Source of the DNA: Hydrangea macrophylla
Lineage: Eukaryota > Streptophyta > Magnoliopsida > Cornales > Hydrangeaceae
Length of the DNA: 64,000 nt
Direction: 5' to 3'
Assembly (NCBI GenBank): GCA_033977485.1
Contig: CM066987.1
Coordinates: 50,905,033 to 50,969,032 of the forward strand
Shown here: piece by piece, positions 10,293-22,276 of the stretch
How the letters are laid out: every line of letters begins with the position of its first letter
How positions within the stretch are numbered: position 1 is the stretch's first letter
Translations under genes and position numbers: made by a program
The notes under the pieces: model-generated
Seen by the model: the letters and a program-made list of their open reading frames with translations, nothing else
What the model was told of the DNA's origin: nothing
Databases searched by the model: none

Positions 10293-13200
10293 TGTAGTAA
10301 CCATACCGACTCGACCGTAATTAGAATTAACTTAATCCCGTACCTGGACCCGGACATTAGAAATAATACCCGTCTGCATGTAAACCGAGATCGACACGTA
10401 TAACGAGGAACTTATGCACGCAAACTGAGAAAGTAGCACGTAACCCAAGGTGGGCCCCACATGGCCGGTCACTTGTTGCACTTGCAACCCCCCTAGACAC
10501 ATGTCACCATCTCATGTTGGACACTTGTCCACCACCTTGACACATGTAAATGCATGCACAAATGCATCCATGCACATTGACACCTATCACTACACCTAGC
10601 ACTATATAACCAGGCATACACTCATATATTTCATTCTTTTGGCCACCAAAATCTGCACATAAGTTAGGAGATGAGAGATACTAGGAGATAGAGAAGAGGA
10701 ATTAGGAAGAAGTCTTGTGTTCATCTCTTTTCCTTGCATGCACCTTCAAACATGCACCCATACACTTATATACACACCACCATGGAGACTTATAATCTGT
10801 AATAAGAAGTTTTAGAAGACCTACAAGAGTCCCTAGAAGAAGAAGAAGTACACAATCAAGAGTAGAAGAAGAAGAAGAAACATCCACCATTGAAGTTGAG
10901 TTCAAGCTTCCTAAGCTCAAATCCAAAGCCCAAGCTCAATTTCAAGTTTAGGTGAGTATTCTAACTCACTTTAGAACCTATATAGTATGTATTAATGTTT
11001 AGCAAGAGTTTAATGTTGTATTTTGAGGTTCTATGCAACATGCAAGTCAAATCTTCAAATCTGGGAAGCTGAAACTTCCAGCAGAATGTTGTTTAGTAAA
11101 ACGAACGTTTTGAGCAGTTCAAAAATGGGAATGAGGCTAGATTTTTTTGTGGATAAATCTAACTCATTTATCTACAAATAACTCTTCTATAGCTCAGTCT
11201 AAATATCACTCCTTCATAGGTGAAATGCATGTACAACGTAGTGTTATAAATCTGAGAAACAGAAACCTTCAGCAGAACATAGTTTAGTAAAATGAATATT
11301 TTGAGCAGTTCAAAAATGGGAATGAGGCTAGGTTTTTTTGCGGAGAAAGATAACTCATTCATCTACAAATGACTCTTCTATAGCCTGGTCTAAAAATGAC
11401 TCCTTAATAGGTGAAATGCACATGAAACGCAGTACTATAAATCTGGGACAGAGCAGTCCGAAAATATAGAAATGTCTAAGTAAAATAAATATTTTGAGCA
11501 GCTCAAAAATGTAATTGAAGCTAGATTTTTTTTGTACATGAAGCTAATCCAATTATGTACAATGTTCTAGTTTTGAGTTTGATCTACAAATCAATTTATC
11601 ATGCCCAAATAAATCATATCAATTCAGTCGATATAGTAAAATTAAATTCTGGCAGATTGTATAACTACTTGTATGATGTGTTTATTGATGATGCTTGCTT
11701 TCTGATACCTGGGTGGTTATGGATATCTTGTGCTATGGTAGTGCTATCGAGTAGATGAGTATGTTAGGGGCTTCATCTATAAATATTATTGGTATTAAAT
11801 CCACGAGCTACACGCTAGGTTTCCGTTGTTATGAATATAGTGTGATGACCATAGAGAGTTCATACCCAAGCTATAAGTATGTTGTATGGCATGATTATTG
11901 CATTAATAGTGATTGGATAGGTTTCCATTGTAAGTATATTACGACATAAAATAGGATGATGGATGTATAAACGTAAGTTCGAAAGTATATTCGGAAGTCC
12001 TTTAATGAACTAAATTCCGAAATGAGTGATGAATGCGCGGTCGGGAAAACGTAAGGGTTGTTGTGCTATGTTAGGAGCATATTATGATAAGGATAATTGT
12101 CGGATAGGTAATCTGGGCAGCGGAGATCAGGATAGTAAGAAAAAGGGATGTGTTGTTGAGTTGTGACGCAGTGATTCTTTGAGTAAAGACTCCTTTCAGT
12201 TCTTCGTGACGAAATGGATGTTCTTGTACTCCGTAACGCTTTCGGTTCTTCGTGATGAAGCGGTGATTCTTTGAGTAAAGACTCCTTTCGGTTCTTCGTG
12301 ACAAAATGGATGTTCTTGTACTCCGTAACGCTTTCTGTTCTTCGTGACGAAGCGGTGATTCTTTGAGTAAAGATTCCTTTCGGTTCTTCGTGACGAAATG
12401 GATGTTCTTGTACTCCGTAACGCTTTCGGTTCTTCGTGACGAAGCGGTGATTCTTTGAGTAAAGATTCCTTTCGGTTCTTCGTGACGAAATGGATGTTCT
12501 TGTACTCCGTAACGCTTTTGGTTCTTCGTGACGAAGCGGTGATTCTTTGAGTAAAGACCCCTTTCGGTTCTTTGTGACAAAATGGATGTTCTTGTACTCC
12601 GTAACGCTTTCGGTTCTTCGTGACGAAGCGGTGATTCTTTGAGTAAAGACGCCTTTCGGTTCTTCGTGACGAAATGGATGTTCTTGTACTCCGTAACGCT
12701 TTCGGTTCTTCGTGACGAAGCAGTGATTCTTTGAGTAAAGACTCCTTTCAGTTCTTCGTGATGAAATGGATGTTCTTGTACTCCGTAACGCTTTCGGTTC
12801 TTTGTGACGAAGCGGTGATTCTTTGAATGAAGACTTCTTTCGGTTCTTCGTGACGAAATTGATGTTCTTGCACTCCTTAACACTTTGTGACGAAGTGGTT
12901 GATGAAAGATGGTTTGGTTAGCAAGAGACACTTTGGGTTTGTAAATGATGTCGGATGTTAGAAATGAATGGTAGTGGCATTAAGAATGTCTAGACGGGTC
13001 TCCTGAATTGTTTGTATTCCTATCGCATACGTAGTCGGGTATGCTACTAGTTATAATTCAACGGTGAGAACGTAAAGATCCTAAAAGATATGTTGAAAGG
13101 TAGTAAATGTATTCCTATTGTGTTTTACTATATACGTTCCATTTGATTTAGCTTACTCACTCAGCTTTCATAAGCTGACGACGTTCATATCGCTGGACAT

Positions 13201-13624
13201 TCCCATGTCCAGCTTATCCAGGTATCGAGTACACGGGTTATGATGCTACGCAAGCGGAGAACGTGGAGGAAGAGTACACCGAAGATGGCTATGGTTATGC
13301 TAGTTAGAGAGAAGACTAGCAGTTATCCTCTGTAAATGTTTTGATTATAACTAGAAGACTTAGCATATATTTTGTAATAGTTTTGTAAGGCCAAGAGCCA
13401 TAAAGACTCTGATGTATTTATAATGATGTATTAACTAGCTAAGTACTTTGACTTCTCATTGTAATATATTCCAGTAAGTAAATGATGGTTTTATCTTTTT
13501 ATTATATCGTTTAAATATTATTATTTGGTCATGGACAATTCGGTACTGCAACCAGTCACGTGCCTCAGGGTCCAAGATGAAAATTTTAAAATTTTCCATA
13601 TTTTGGCTACGCCGGGGCGTGACA
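10293..13624 (+). mobile_element. Solo LTR (3.3 kb) of a Ty3/gypsy retrotransposon, chromovirus-like
   Basis: It starts TGTAGTAACCATACC and ends gctacgccggggcgtgaca, the same end signature as the LTRs ending at 27785 and 41422. A TATA box (tatataac, 10602-10609) is followed by a transcript-leader-like segment with an ag/gtgagtatt motif at 10950-10960. Near the 3' end it shares agctgacgacgtt and a ctggacatt..tgtccag hairpin (13168-13215) with the other two LTRs. No primer binding site or coding region follows at 13625, so it is a solo LTR. A 5-bp target-site duplication is not visible (tagac versus acgta), so the flanks have changed. Confidence 0.8.
12171..12906. repeat. Tandem array of eight 92-bp units, each a dimer of 46-bp half-units
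   Basis: The word gtgattctttga recurs at 12171, 12263, 12355, 12447, 12539, 12631, 12723 and 12815, an exact period of 92 bp with few substitutions. Each unit consists of two 46-bp halves that share cggttcttcgtgacgaa. Each half contains the near-palindrome cttcgtgacgaag. The minus strand is open for 286 codons (12071-12931), but the protein merely repeats every 92 residues as the frame rotates through the array, so I do not treat it as a gene. The array lies inside the solo LTR. Confidence 0.9.
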
Positions 13625-13714
13625 ACGTACCATGCCAACTGAGATGCTGGGTCAATCCGGTGGTAGAAATTGCTGACTTCAATCGGTAAACTTAGCATTT
13701 CTTATATATATATA

Positions 13715-14023
13715 AATGTGTTAAATACACTTACAGTTCTTGTGGTTTGGTCAATTTGCACTTACCTCCTTGTGGTTTAAATTTTAGCAGTAATACCCTC
13801 CATGGTTCGGACTAAAGTATAACTGTTAAATACGTTGTAGATAATTTTAGCACTAATACCCCCTGTGGTTTGGCCAATTTGCACTTACCCCCTTCAATTC
13901 CTTAACAAATTTTAACGTTGCACTTTAGTCCGAACCATAGGAGATATTAGTGCCAAAATTTAAATCACAAAGGAGTAAGTGCACATCGACCAAACCACAG
14001 GGGTGTAAATGTATTTAACCCTA
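13715..14023. mobile_element. Foldback MITE with long inverted repeats, about 309 bp
   Basis: The left arm (gttaaatacacttacagttc.. through ..tggttcgg) and the right arm (ccgaaccatagg.. through ..gtatttaaccc) are inverted copies about 90 bp long. Both carry ttgtggtttggtc and gcacttac. It is flanked by runs of TATA, so the target is probably TA or TATATA, but the edges are not exact. No coding capacity. Confidence 0.75.
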
Positions 14024-14130
14024 TATATAATCATGTTGCCATTAAGTTTATTAGCGCGCACTTTATATGTATCAAGTATGTATGATTTTTTTCTACTTTT
14101 GTACCAGCATTATGATATATGTATATATAT

Positions 14131-14305
14131 AGGGTTTTGTTAACATGTGCTCTTAGGGCACATGTTAAGGTTTTAAAAGTGAAAATGAATAAGGGAGATA
14201 AACACTAAACCCCACACTGAACACTAAAATCCACACTATATCCCTTAATTATTTCTAATTTTAGAATCTTAACATCTACTCTAAGAACACATATTAACAA
14301 AATCC
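14131..14305. mobile_element. Short MITE with about 30-bp inverted ends
   Basis: The left end agggttttgttaacatgtgc and the complement of the right end attaacaaaatccatatata are inverted, with tatata on both sides. The 45-bp flank after the element (tataatcatgttaccactga) resembles the flank before it (tataatcatgttgccattaa, near 14025), suggesting a local duplication. No coding capacity. Confidence 0.65.
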
Positions 14306-15303
14306 ATATATATAATCATGTTACCACTGAGTTTATCAGGACCTTCACATGTATGTCAGAATTGTAGGACCGACTCAATTTGTAATAGAGGAGATCAAAA
14401 TATTTCAACCTCATATGGGCTAGCAGTAATGTCCAACTATAGTTTTTTTTTTCTATTTAAGATAAGATAATGTCAAATGTACGTGTGAATGCAAAACACA
14501 AGGCGGATTAACAGTAAACAACACACTCTAACTTCCTCCATCGAAAGCTATTCTGACTCCTACCAATTACTCCATTCGTTTTATTTTGTGAATCCATTTT
14601 TAAAAACTAAATTTATTAAAAAAAATAAAAATAATTTATACTTATTTTTAACAATTATCATTAATCATTACACCACATAAACACTACGACAGGATATCCG
14701 GCCGAGTATCCCACTGAATAAACACCCGCACCCATATCTTTTACTCTGTACTACATTAAAAGCAAGATCAACTTTGTGAGATGGGCAAGGCGAAATAGAC
14801 TTTGAAACTAGATACGCCCAACAATAACTACTCTGCTGTGATAGAAACACTGATAATGACAACACAGCTGTGATAGAACGCCAAGTTGTACTTGAAAGTT
14901 GAAACTACAGTAACATTTTGCATTTCCTAGGTCAAAGGTTCAACTTTCTAACAAAAAAAAGTCGCGGGTCTACATAGTCTATAGACTTATCCTTCTTTCT
15001 TTTTTGCTCAGTTTACTGATTTATCTCTTTCATCCCAATTCATTGATTATTAATTTTTTTTTTTTTTAAGAAATAATAAGTACAAATGTTTGGGACACCA
15101 GTTTATTTATTACTCCTTTTGTTCTATTTTGTGTTATATATTTAATTTTGGAATACCTTAAAATTAATGTCATTTCTCTTAAATGGATGTACAATTTTTT
15201 AATTATTTTTTAAAACTATCACTCTTTTAAATTTATATACCAAGACAAAATTAAATAAATTATTATGATAATTAAAAGTAATTGTGAAAAGTAGGTAATG
15301 CAA
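14306..15303. other. AT-rich intergenic DNA with no supported gene
   Basis: No coding region is convincing here. Two fragments resemble Stowaway ends (around 14570, ctccattcgttttattttgtg, and around 15112, tactccttttgttctatttt), but I could not pair either with a second terminus. Confidence 0.5.
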
Positions 15304-15312
15304 ATTATTTAT

Positions 15313-15507
15313 GAATAATGCTACACACACACCCATTTGCACAACCATTTGCACAACAGTGCTTAAAAATGTTGGACTTTGTGCTGAAAAGCCTGTACAC
15401 ACAAAATGGTGTGCAGTGTGTGTGCAGACTTTTTAGCACAAAGTCCAACATTTTTAAGCACTGTTGTGCAAATAGTTGTGCAAATCGGTGTGTGTGTATC
15501 ATTGCTG
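15313..15507. mobile_element. Near-perfect foldback MITE, 195 bp, with 9-bp target-site duplication
   Basis: It is flanked by the exact 9-bp direct repeat attatttat (15304-15312 and 15508-15516). The two arms are inverted copies almost to the centre, each containing tttgcacaac and cttaaaaatgttggactttg. Because of this symmetry the two strands encode nearly the same short peptide, which is not a gene. A 9-bp duplication suggests a Mutator-related (MULE) MITE. Confidence 0.9.
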
Positions 15508-15605
15508 ATTATTTATAGTCCCTTGATAAATTAAATTCCTAAAGATGAACAGAAAATTTACTTTATTTGATGCACAGTCATGCACTTGTTGCAGTCTATG
15601 ACTAC

Positions 15606-16479
15606 GTAGCCTGTAAACATGCCAGTGAATCTTTGAAATATAATATCTTCTAAAACTTTGATTTGAATTGTCAATCTCTCAAAAGTTGCAGATTTGTCCG
15701 ATATACTACTATTATAGTGTACATTCTAATTTTATGCTTAAATGTAAGAGTACTACTAATTAAAAAAAATAACTCTATTTCAAATTGTTTCTCCCTCCGT
15801 CTCATTTTATGTGTTTATCTTTATGATACTAACTTTTTAAGAGAAGATAATCATTGTTAGAAAGAAATGCAATTGTTTCAAAATTACCCCAACTTTTTTA
15901 GTTCCCTTTTACTTTTGTTGGACATTTTCAAAATCAATAAGGATAAGTTTAGAAAGTAGTTACAAAATTATCATAATGGACATTAGTTTTTGGATATCCA
16001 AAAAAGGAAAGATGGACACATAATATCGGACGAAAAGAGTACAATTTTGAAATTCATTTTTATTTTTAACATTTTAACATCAAGTTACAATAACTATTTG
16101 TATGATACATCATAAGCCTGTAGAATGCATCACATAATTTTTCCAAGAATAATGCCGTAGAGACCTGTAACTAGGGGTGGACATTTGGTTTGGATTGGTT
16201 CGATTTGAATTGATTCAGTTCGGTTTGGTTTTGACTAGTTCGGTTCAGTTTGGAAACTAACGAACAGAAAAGCTATCAAAATATAATTCGATTATTTCAG
16301 TTCGGTTAGGCGAAATTAGATTTCCGTTAAATTGATGTAATTTAGAAGTAAGTCGATTATTTTTTAAAATTAAAAAAAATCTGTTAATTGTGAAGAAAAA
16401 AAAAATTAACAACTCATCAATAAATTAAAAGAACATCTAACATTTGACTCAATTGCAGTCTCTACCCTCTTCCACTCTG

Positions 16480-16522
<43 letters not shown>

Positions 16523-17745
16523 ATGTACATGTGTTTGTCTGAACGCCACATGTAGTAATGCTCTATATGTCATTTGTCCAAAACGCTTATCGTGGTATAG
16601 CTTGTACTGCAATTTAAGATAAAGAAACTTATCAAAACTTAAGTTTGTGATACACGTATGTTCTGCTAATGTTCAACCGCATGACACACACTAAGCCGTC
16701 GCCTTCCAAATGACATATTGTGAGATCCGCCCCTGTGTTTAGTTCATCTTGTAAATATTTTTTATAGATTGCATGTCATTTCCTCTAAACGGCTTTGGGA
16801 GAGCCATTCGTCCCAATTAACTTTAGAAGTGCCGTAGGATTACTACACCACCGTGAGGGGCACTAAACTGATTCCATAACTTAGCTTAAGTTTAAGCTAA
16901 GTTTTGGTTGCCCTTTATTCATGCTATAATAATTGATGACCTTAGAGTATTTCCAGTGCAACAACCTATTTTAGCGTGATAATGTAATTTTTTAAAGTTT
17001 GTTATTGTGATAAAAGCCCCCAATGCTACATGTCATTCCAAATGCTATTTTTTTAATACAACTGCCATTCATTTTATGATTGGTTGAATAGAAGAGTAGT
17101 TTTCGAATAAAAACATATAATCATAGAGAAGGAAAAAGAGAAACATAATAATCGGGGTTTGTTGAAATTTGGATAAAATACCAAATTTATAGAGCTTTTA
17201 TGAAGGGGAAATGATTAATTTATTAAACATGTCTATTGGAGCAAAACGTAGCCGTTGACAAATGCTACCGTTGAAGGGTGACATTTTGGGGACATGCCAT
17301 TTAATGGAATTAGCAAATCAATGGTTAGTCGGTTGGATTGGTCTTAGAGCATTCACAATGGTGTAGTTGTATAGTAAAACTTAGTATATGCTAGGTTTTT
17401 TTTAACCTTATAGTGGTGTGAAACAGAGATGGTTCATTGTTTCACCAAAAAACATAGAAATGAGATGGCAATGTTATAGTTGTTTAGTCTCAGTCACTTT
17501 TACATGTTTTCGTTTTATTTCCATCCCCTCCTTTACAATCACAGATTAATTTGTTGATTAACGTTTTTTATCCAAACAACTAAGGTTTGACCGTTGGTCT
17601 TCAAACGGCATTGCCATTGCCATTTCCCCTTCTCCACAACTACGGAACACCCAAAACTCGTATCATAACTTTGCATGTATCACAACTTTGCATCCTAAAT
17701 TTTATGACTTTGTGGATGCTCTGACAAAGAAGATCGTATCACAAC
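15606..17745. repeat. Duplicated segment, copy 2 (paralogous to 4798-10100)
   Basis: Collinear with copy 1 but without four of its insertions, so it supplies the empty sites. It includes the shared MITE at 15791-16039 and a (CT)n run at about 16482-16519. The stretch at 17595-17745 matches 9917-10070 across the place where copy 1 carries the solo LTR. No supported gene. Confidence 0.8.
15791..16039. mobile_element. Stowaway-like MITE, copy 2
   Basis: Starts ctccctccgtctcatttta and ends with a decayed inverted terminus (acataatatcggacgaaaag) followed by TA. It is at the orthologous position to the MITE at 5793-6044. The left TA target has mutated to TT. Confidence 0.75.
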
Positions 17746-17845
17746 TTTGCCATTGCCATTTGGGTTCATTTTCGTTATGTTTAAACCTCTAAAAATTTTG
17801 CACCTAAGTTATGGAGTGAGTTTGGGACTTACCAAAATAAAGAGG

Positions 17846-17873
17846 GGTATGTTTGATCTTGTAGCTCCAATGG

Positions 17874-17917
<44 letters not shown>

Positions 17918-17951
17918 TCCAGGGGTATGTTTGATCTTGTAGCTCCAATGG

Positions 17952-17989
<38 letters not shown>

Positions 17990-18160
17990 TCCCTTCTCTG
18001 TCTTCTTCTCTCCTTCTCTTCTCTTTTTGTCCTTCCTTTCTTTCTTCTTCTTCTTCTTCTGCTACTTCCTCTCTTTCTCTCTTAACAGTGTGTATATATA
18101 TGGAGTATGTGCGTATATATATATATATATATATCAGGGTGTATATATATAACATATATC
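17846..18160. repeat. Low-complexity tract: duplicated unit with (CT)n, then (TA)n
   Basis: The stretch ggggtatgtttgatcttgta..gagt followed by a long CT run occurs twice in tandem (from about 17846 and 17922). A CTT-rich tract and a (TA)n run at about 18114-18134 follow. The frames on both strands are Ser/Leu or Arg/Glu repeats and not credible genes. The remaining bases to 18231 hold nothing recognisable. Confidence 0.8.
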
Positions 18161-18231
18161 TAGTCTATCTCTCTAACTCTCTTTGTCTCAAACACCACAC
18201 ACACACAAACGAAAACTAATATATATATAGG

Positions 18232-18640
18232 CACTACAAGGAAAAAGACTTTTTATGTCACTTAAAAAGTGACATAAATAGGTATTTATGTCACTTTTTT
18301 TTTCCAATAAAAAGTGACATAAATGAGGGTGACATAAATGTTTTGTAAAAGTGACATAAATGTTTCATAAAACCAAAACATAAGTTAATAAAAAGTGACA
18401 TAAATACTTAAAAGCGACATAAATACCATTTTATTTATGTCACTTTTAACCTAAAGTGACATAAAAGTAGAAAAGTGACATAAATACCAAACAAATTTAT
18501 TACATCAAAGCCTTAAAAGTGACATAAAAACTTTAAAAGTGACATAAATACTTTATAAAAGTGACATAAATACTTGATAAAAGTGACATAAATGTGTAAT
18601 TAGTTATGTCAACTTTTTTAAAAACGACATAAATATTTTA
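18232..18640 (+). mobile_element. CACTA (En/Spm) transposon terminus with subterminal repeats
   Basis: The left terminus reads CACTACAAGGAAAAAGAC, the canonical plant CACTA inverted-repeat start. It is followed by about 16 copies of the subterminal motif aaagtgacataaat over 400 bp, mostly direct with a few inverted (for example 18283, 18432, 18603). In CACTA elements such repeats are transposase binding sites. The matching right end (..cttgtagtg) is not in the window. The region to its right carries fragments of two host genes, as expected for a gene-capturing, non-autonomous element. The target-site duplication (possibly agg) cannot be verified. Confidence 0.85.
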
Positions 18641-18966
18641 AATAATACTGATGCAATCCTGTACAAAATTAAATCGAGCTCAATAATCTATTCCAACTAA
18701 TAAATTTCATATATTCTTCTCAATATCAACCAATTGGAATCTACAAAAAATATATATAATCGATCCCCGTGAAAAAAAAAAGAGACTAACACATATTCAG
18801 ATTGGGTAAAATTGAAGAAAACTCTCAGATCTGTTTTAAAAAATAATTTGTAATAATTCATACATTTTGTTTTTGGTAAAACCGTCCGCGTTGGTCAATA
18901 AACTAATCACATAAACATGTTATGTTCATAAAAAAAAATACTACCAAAACTATGGAACCAACAAAA
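18641..18966. other. Filler between CACTA subterminal repeats and captured gene fragment
   Basis: AT-rich sequence with no coding signal that I can support. On the minus strand it follows the last recognisable ARF-like exon, so it may be decayed intron of the captured gene. Confidence 0.4.
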
Positions 18967-19602
18967 AACCCGCATCTCCTGCCTTAAGCCTTTTTGCACC
19001 AACAAACATACTCCAACCAGCAGTGAGGAGGTGTCGCTTCCGCTGCCCTATATAAAAAGGAAAATGCAGAATAAATTTAGGAAAGCATTTTAATGTCACC
19101 AAAAGAAATATTATGATGCTCTACACTTTTAACGTCTACTACAGAAAAATCACTGCAACAAAAAAGCAACCAAGTAGTACTTAAGCCTCTTACCTAAAAA
19201 ACAAGCTCTAGATCAAGTACTTATCAATGAAGTAAATAGTTGTACTTTCATGACATGATAAAAAAAGAATAGTTGTAATGAGAATATAAATATTTCAAGC
19301 ATCCTCACCTCGGTAAATATGACGAAAAGTCTAGGTATTATCATGCAAAGTCTCGAACAACAAGCTCTTCAGTTGGAGGTTACATCAAATAATTCTAAAA
19401 TAAACAAATAGAAAGAGTCCAAAATAAATGTACTAATAAATGTACTAATATCTCTATCCCACAAAGCTAGCAACTTTCTCATGCGAGACAATAAAGGTCT
19501 CACCAACTGGGGAAAGCAGTTTATCACTTTATAAAGCAGAACTTACCAAGTTCACAGATGAAGGATTATTTGGTCATTGATCTCATCTGTATCTTTATGT
19601 AC
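18967..19602 (-). pseudogene. ARF5/MONOPTEROS-like auxin response factor fragment (B3-domain exons)
   Basis: Three minus-strand exons occur in the right order with splice signals. Exon 19602-19547 reads KDTDEINDQIILHL, matching the KDTDEIYAQ region before the B3 domain; a gtaagt donor follows. Exon 19395-19309 encodes PPTEELVVRD and, after a frameshift, TFRHIYR; a gtgagg donor follows. Exon 19047-18967 encodes [20 protein letters not shown] after a tatag acceptor, joined in phase. FVG.KRL.AGD is the ARF5-like form of the DNA-binding B3 domain. The fragment is dead: TAA replaces a Gln codon at 19380-19382 and TAG a Trp codon at 19331-19333, and the 5' and 3' parts of the gene are missing. Introns are retained, so it was copied from DNA and not from mRNA. 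It lies next to a CACTA end. Confidence 0.8.
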
Positions 19603-20920
19603 CTATCAAATAATAAAAAAGAATAGGTAAAACCACAAAAGATGTTTTAGACAAAAAAATAAGCAATAAATTTATTTGTATGTGCATTCACAAATAGATT
19701 GAGAAAATATGCATAGTGCAACGTTGTGAATTTGGCACATCAACTGAGATGGGAGATTCAGATAGTTAGGGATCTGTGAGGTTGGTGATCTATTTATGGT
19801 AATTGCAACATGTACAACAAGTTTAAGTCCATTACCCAATGAAAGTAGATATGTAGATACATTTCATACAAAATAAGTATGTTAAAACTTGTGGGGCTAA
19901 TGACTTTTTTAGTTGCGATAGAATCCCGGTACTAATAGCTACTGCATAATTCTTACAAGCCAAACTATGGAAGGTGAAAAATCCATTCATCTGCAACAAG
20001 GACACTAGCAAGCAGTGTTCGGAACAGTTCTAAATTAATCTGAAAAAATAGTGTGCCTCAGGCCCTCAAAGTTAACGTCTAATAAAGTTAAACTACAGAT
20101 GAAGTTGCATGTTACTATTGCCTAGGAGACATTGTTTTTAATTGATGGAAATAATTAAGATTTGTGGCTTACTTTAAATTTTTTGTCTCAACTAATAGCC
20201 GTTGTTTATCGACCATGCCACAGAATTATGCAAAACAAAAGAATCTGAATAGTAAAGGAAGGTATAGACGAGGTCAAATGATCCATACATACATAGAGAA
20301 CGAGAATTAAGTACATATTTCCCAAGAATATTGTTCTCTTTTCTAGTGTTACATGTTGACATGTTGCGCTGGGAGTGCAAAGGCAAGACACCGTAGAGGA
20401 TTGGAATTCAACGTAGATTTTCTCTTTTTCTTCTGTCTCTTTTTTTGGTTTATTTTTCTGCACTTTCAGTACTTTCAAACTCGTTGAATTCTAAACTTGA
20501 ACTAACCCCCTTGAATCTCCAAAAAACCCTAACCCTTGGCCCTTTAAGGACACAAATCTAACTCACCAAATAGCCCCAAACAGCAAGTTTTAATGATCAC
20601 AGATACTGTTTCACAACATCAGAACAACCCATAATTTCTCGTTTCTTTGTGAAAACCCTAGCCTTCCTCTTCCACCTATTGCAAGGCCTAAAACCCAATA
20701 TTTCAGCAACAAAATTGATTATAAGCAACCCCAAAGCCCTATTTTACTGCTACATGCATGCATTTTTTTATAGTATAGCTTGTAGGAGATTGTAACACAT
20801 GCTTTCCTTATCACTACCACTTTCCCCAAGAGCTAAATAGTTTAGGAATGGCCCAACAATGTATATCAAGCTTCCACATGCAAATCACAAGTAAAGGGTC
20901 GGTAGTAAAAGAAAAAAAAT
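19603..20920 (-). pseudogene. Probable 5' part of the captured ARF-like fragment and leader-like DNA
   Basis: On the minus strand 20410-20330 contains ttgcctttgcactcccagcg..catgtaacactag, which resembles the ARF exon that normally precedes the KDTDEI exon (..LPSQLLCQ..NVTLH..), but with small deletions. Upstream, 20766-20480 reads like a plant gene leader, with aaccctaaccctt-type CT/AT-rich sequence when viewed on the plus strand. No intact frame is present. The assignment of this part to the ARF gene is tentative. The rest is non-coding as far as I can see. Confidence 0.4.
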
Positions 20921-22276
20921 TGTAACAACCTGCATTTCCATTTAATTATTTGCATTTGCATTTAACATATTTAAATTCAATTTGAATTTCTATGTTTAAT
21001 CTGTATTGCTGACTTCATTTTTATTTGCAATCCTCATGTTTAGAATTTTATTACTTGCTCCAAATTCTTTTTGGGGTCAAATTGTAATTTTATAATATTT
21101 AGTAATACATGTGTTGGGTTTTAAAACTGTATTTCAAAAAGGTGAAAATACTTTCTTTTAACTCAAGTAGTATTTTTATAAAACCGGAAAAATCGATTCT
21201 TACATTAAAATGAATTTCCTGTATTTTTGTGGTAAACACCACGCCACGAAAATACCAGTTTATGTTCGAAAACAGTCCGCGCCAGATTAAACTTCCACAT
21301 ATTTTGGAAGTGATGTAAAGCAAGATTTGACACTTACTTTACTTTCCATTTATGGTAACTCATCATTGGGTTGGGCTTGTTTGGGAATGCTTTATTGTAT
21401 GTGTAATGGTTATGCCATAAGCTTGTTTTCCCAAACAACATAGTTGGCCCCTACTAATCTATGCTTGGCTCTTGGATAAGTTGTGGGTTAACAATCAGTG
21501 TATACACATATACGTATATAGTTATGCTGATAATTAAGAAACAAATTAAGGATTTGATTTCCCAATTAAGATTGTTAATTGAGTTTTAAAAATTTTCTTG
21601 GCCTCCAAGTTCTTATGTGCTATATATACACTCCCATACTCCCTCAATCACACAATCTGCACATCTCCAGAATCTGTAAACACAGAGAGAAAAGAGAGAG
21701 CTGAGAGTTCATAGTTTCAGAAATTTTAGAGAGAGAAGAAGGAACTTCAATCCTCCATAGCCAAAAGCTTTGAGTATTTCTTATTGTACTTATCTTTCTC
21801 AACTAAATCTCTAAAGCTTCAATTAGTGAGTATTTTAAACTCACTCCAAATGTAATTTGTGCTCAATTACTGTTTGTATGTATATATATATATAAATGTT
21901 GATTCACCATTGTTAACCTTCATGAAAACTTGAAGCTTCAAAAACATGGATTTTCCAAACTTAACCAAAATGAGTTTTTAGAGATGACTTAGGAAGATTA
22001 TAGTCCCTAGGAGCTACTGTTAAATTAAAGCCTAATTTGTCCATATGAGAAAGTATATTAGGAAATTAAGTTTTGACAACTTTTTATTTTTCACTAAGTT
22101 TGAGAGCTATGGTTTGAATCATGTTAAATTGATTTCATATTCTTAATCCTTGGTGAAAAACAAATAAATCCATATATTACATGCCATGTTTAAATTCGAA
22201 TTTCAAAATGGGTCAAAAGACCCCCTTAAAATTGAAACATGGGAGTTTTGGGGAAGAAGACGAAGCCTCTGCTTCA

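Noticed and set aside
12071..12931. 286-codon open frame on the minus strand
   Set aside because: It is the translation of the 92-bp array, repeats every 92 residues because the frame rotates, and lies in a solo LTR. No domain or conserved start.
15199..15518. Short frames on both strands encoding nearly the same peptide (..CLKMLDFVLKSL..)
   Set aside because: They are a consequence of the near-perfect foldback MITE.
17747..18155. Overlapping 112- and 108-codon frames on both strands
   Set aside because: They translate (CT)n and (CTT)n tracts into Ser/Leu or Arg/Glu runs and are low complexity only.
18260..18640. Regularly spaced repeats that might look like a CRISPR array
   Set aside because: The repeat is only about 14 bp, spacing is irregular, some copies are inverted, and a CACTA terminus precedes it. 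It is a plant transposon subterminal region.
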